Shown: piece after piece, positions 63,445 to 64,000 of the stretch | Layout: each line of letters begins with the position of its first letter | Position numbering within the stretch: position 1 is the first letter of the stretch | Origin: Paracoccus sp. TOH | Lineage (GTDB): Bacteria > Pseudomonadota > Alphaproteobacteria > Rhodobacterales > Rhodobacteraceae | DNA length: 64,000 nucleotides | Assembly: GCF_030388245.1 (NCBI RefSeq) | Contig: NZ_CP098360.1 | Coordinates: 292,001 to 356,000 of the forward strand | Direction: 5' to 3' | Notes under the pieces: model-generated | What the model was told of the DNA's origin: nothing | Seen by the model: the letters and a program-made list of their open reading frames with translations, nothing else | Databases searched by the model: none | Translations under genes and position numbers: made by a program

Positions 63445-64000
63445 TCAGCCCAGCCGGCCCCAAAGATCGTATTCGCCGGCCTCGTCCACCGTCACCGTCA
63501 CGATGTCGCCGGGCGAGAGCGCCTCGAAGCCTTCGTCGATGAACAGGTTGCCGTCGATTTCCGGCGCGTCGGCCTTGGTGCGGCAGGTGGCGCCATCGGC
63601 GTCCACCGCATCGACGATCACCTCGATGCGGCGGCCGACCTTGGCGGCCAGCTTCGCCTCGGAGATCGCCTGGGCCTTTTCCATGAACCGGTCCCAGCGC
63701 TCCTGCTTGACCGGATCGGGAACGTGGTCGGGCAGGTCGTTCGCCCGCGCGCCCTTGACGTTTTCATACTGGAAGCAGCCGACGCGATCCAGCTGCGCCT
63801 CGTCCAGCCAGTCGAGCAGGGTCTGGAACTCGGCCTCGGTCTCGCCCGGGTAGCCGACGATGAAGGTCGAGCGCAGGGTGATGTCCGGGCAGGCGGCGCG
63901 CCAGGCGGCGATCTCGTCGAGCGTCTTCGCCGCCGCCGCCGGCCGGGCCATGCGCTTCAGCGTGTCCGGATGCGCGTGCTGGAACGGGATGTCGAGATAG
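63445..64000 (-). CDS. rimO: Ribosomal protein S12 methylthiotransferase, N-terminus cut by window edge
   Basis: Radical-SAM enzyme that adds a methylthio group to Asp88 of ribosomal protein S12. Only the C-terminal 184 codons are seen: [19 protein letters not shown] opening at the window edge, [43 protein letters not shown], and a TRAM-type domain ([40 protein letters not shown]). The ENVKGA wording separates RimO from MiaB. The radical-SAM cysteines lie outside the window. Confidence 0.93.
   Translation of the reverse strand, partial: YLDIPFQHAHPDTLKRMARPAAAAKTLDEIAAWRAACPDITLRSTFIVGYPGETEAEFQTLLDWLDEAQLDRVGCFQYENVKGARANDLPDHVPDPVKQERWDRFMEKAQAISEAKLAAKVGRRIEVIVDAVDADGATCRTKADAPEIDGNLFIDEGFEALSPGDIVTVTVDEAGEYDLWGRLG

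Overview
The window is high-GC, gene-dense bacterial chromosome. Gene content, protein style and the LexA box type (GAAC-N7-GAAC) point to an alphaproteobacterium of the Rhodobacterales, most likely Paracoccus or a close relative. It is mainly core and metabolic DNA with one insertion sequence. I see no rRNA, tRNA, CRISPR array, prophage or plasmid functions. The first gene (pdxH) and the last (rimO) are cut by the window edges.

Layout. 1-7.6 kb: pdxH (partial), fabI, a LysE-type exporter, a xanthine-type phosphoribosyltransferase, a DUF2127 membrane protein, a repeat-rich spacer, then map, trpE and ppiD on the minus strand. 7.6-20.8 kb: an aminotransferase and a Pro/Ala-rich anchored protein (minus), then a long plus-strand run trpG-trpD-ung-trpC-moaC-moeA, lexA with its own SOS box, a DD-carboxypeptidase, tmk-holB-tatD-MBL hydrolase and an AEC transporter. 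20.8-26.6 kb: a polyamine-type ABC transporter (ATPase, two tandem paralogous binding proteins, two permeases). 26.7-28 kb: a thioesterase and a DUF421 protein. 28-38.4 kb: a pentitol catabolic locus, read entirely on the minus strand: xylitol dehydrogenase, xylulokinase, AraC regulator, ribose-type ABC transporter, ribitol dehydrogenase, FGGY ribulokinase and an L-xylulose-reductase-like SDR. 38.6-53.9 kb: YqeY, carA, a membrane glycosyltransferase with an N-terminal MshEN-like (possible c-di-GMP) domain, glnE, bpt, ilvB-ilvH, a small exported protein, an M48 lipoprotein, DUF167, a nitroreductase, an EI24-like protein, DUF1467, methylmalonyl-CoA epimerase and an orphan response regulator. 53.9-56.4 kb: a GNAT acetyltransferase gene broken by an IS1380-family element (1671 bp, 5-bp target duplication); removing the element restores a 274-codon frame. 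56.4-57.3 kb: a gene-free stretch. 57.3-64 kb: DUF1501/DUF1800 pair, aspS, a CPBP protein, a GH25 lysozyme-like lipoprotein and rimO (partial).

Most notable non-coding signals. (1) A 75-bp composite element occurs twice (2969-3043 and 63362-63436): a small palindrome followed at a fixed distance by four CGTRCA units spaced exactly 11 bp. (2) An exact CtrA-type site (TTAA-N7-TTAA) lies just upstream of the MshEN-glycosyltransferase gene, with near-matches upstream of the orphan response regulator and lexA. (3) All three ABC binding-protein genes are followed by perfect GC-rich stem-loops inside their operons. (4) A G-rich tandem hexamer tract with quadruplex potential lies beside copy 1 of the composite element.
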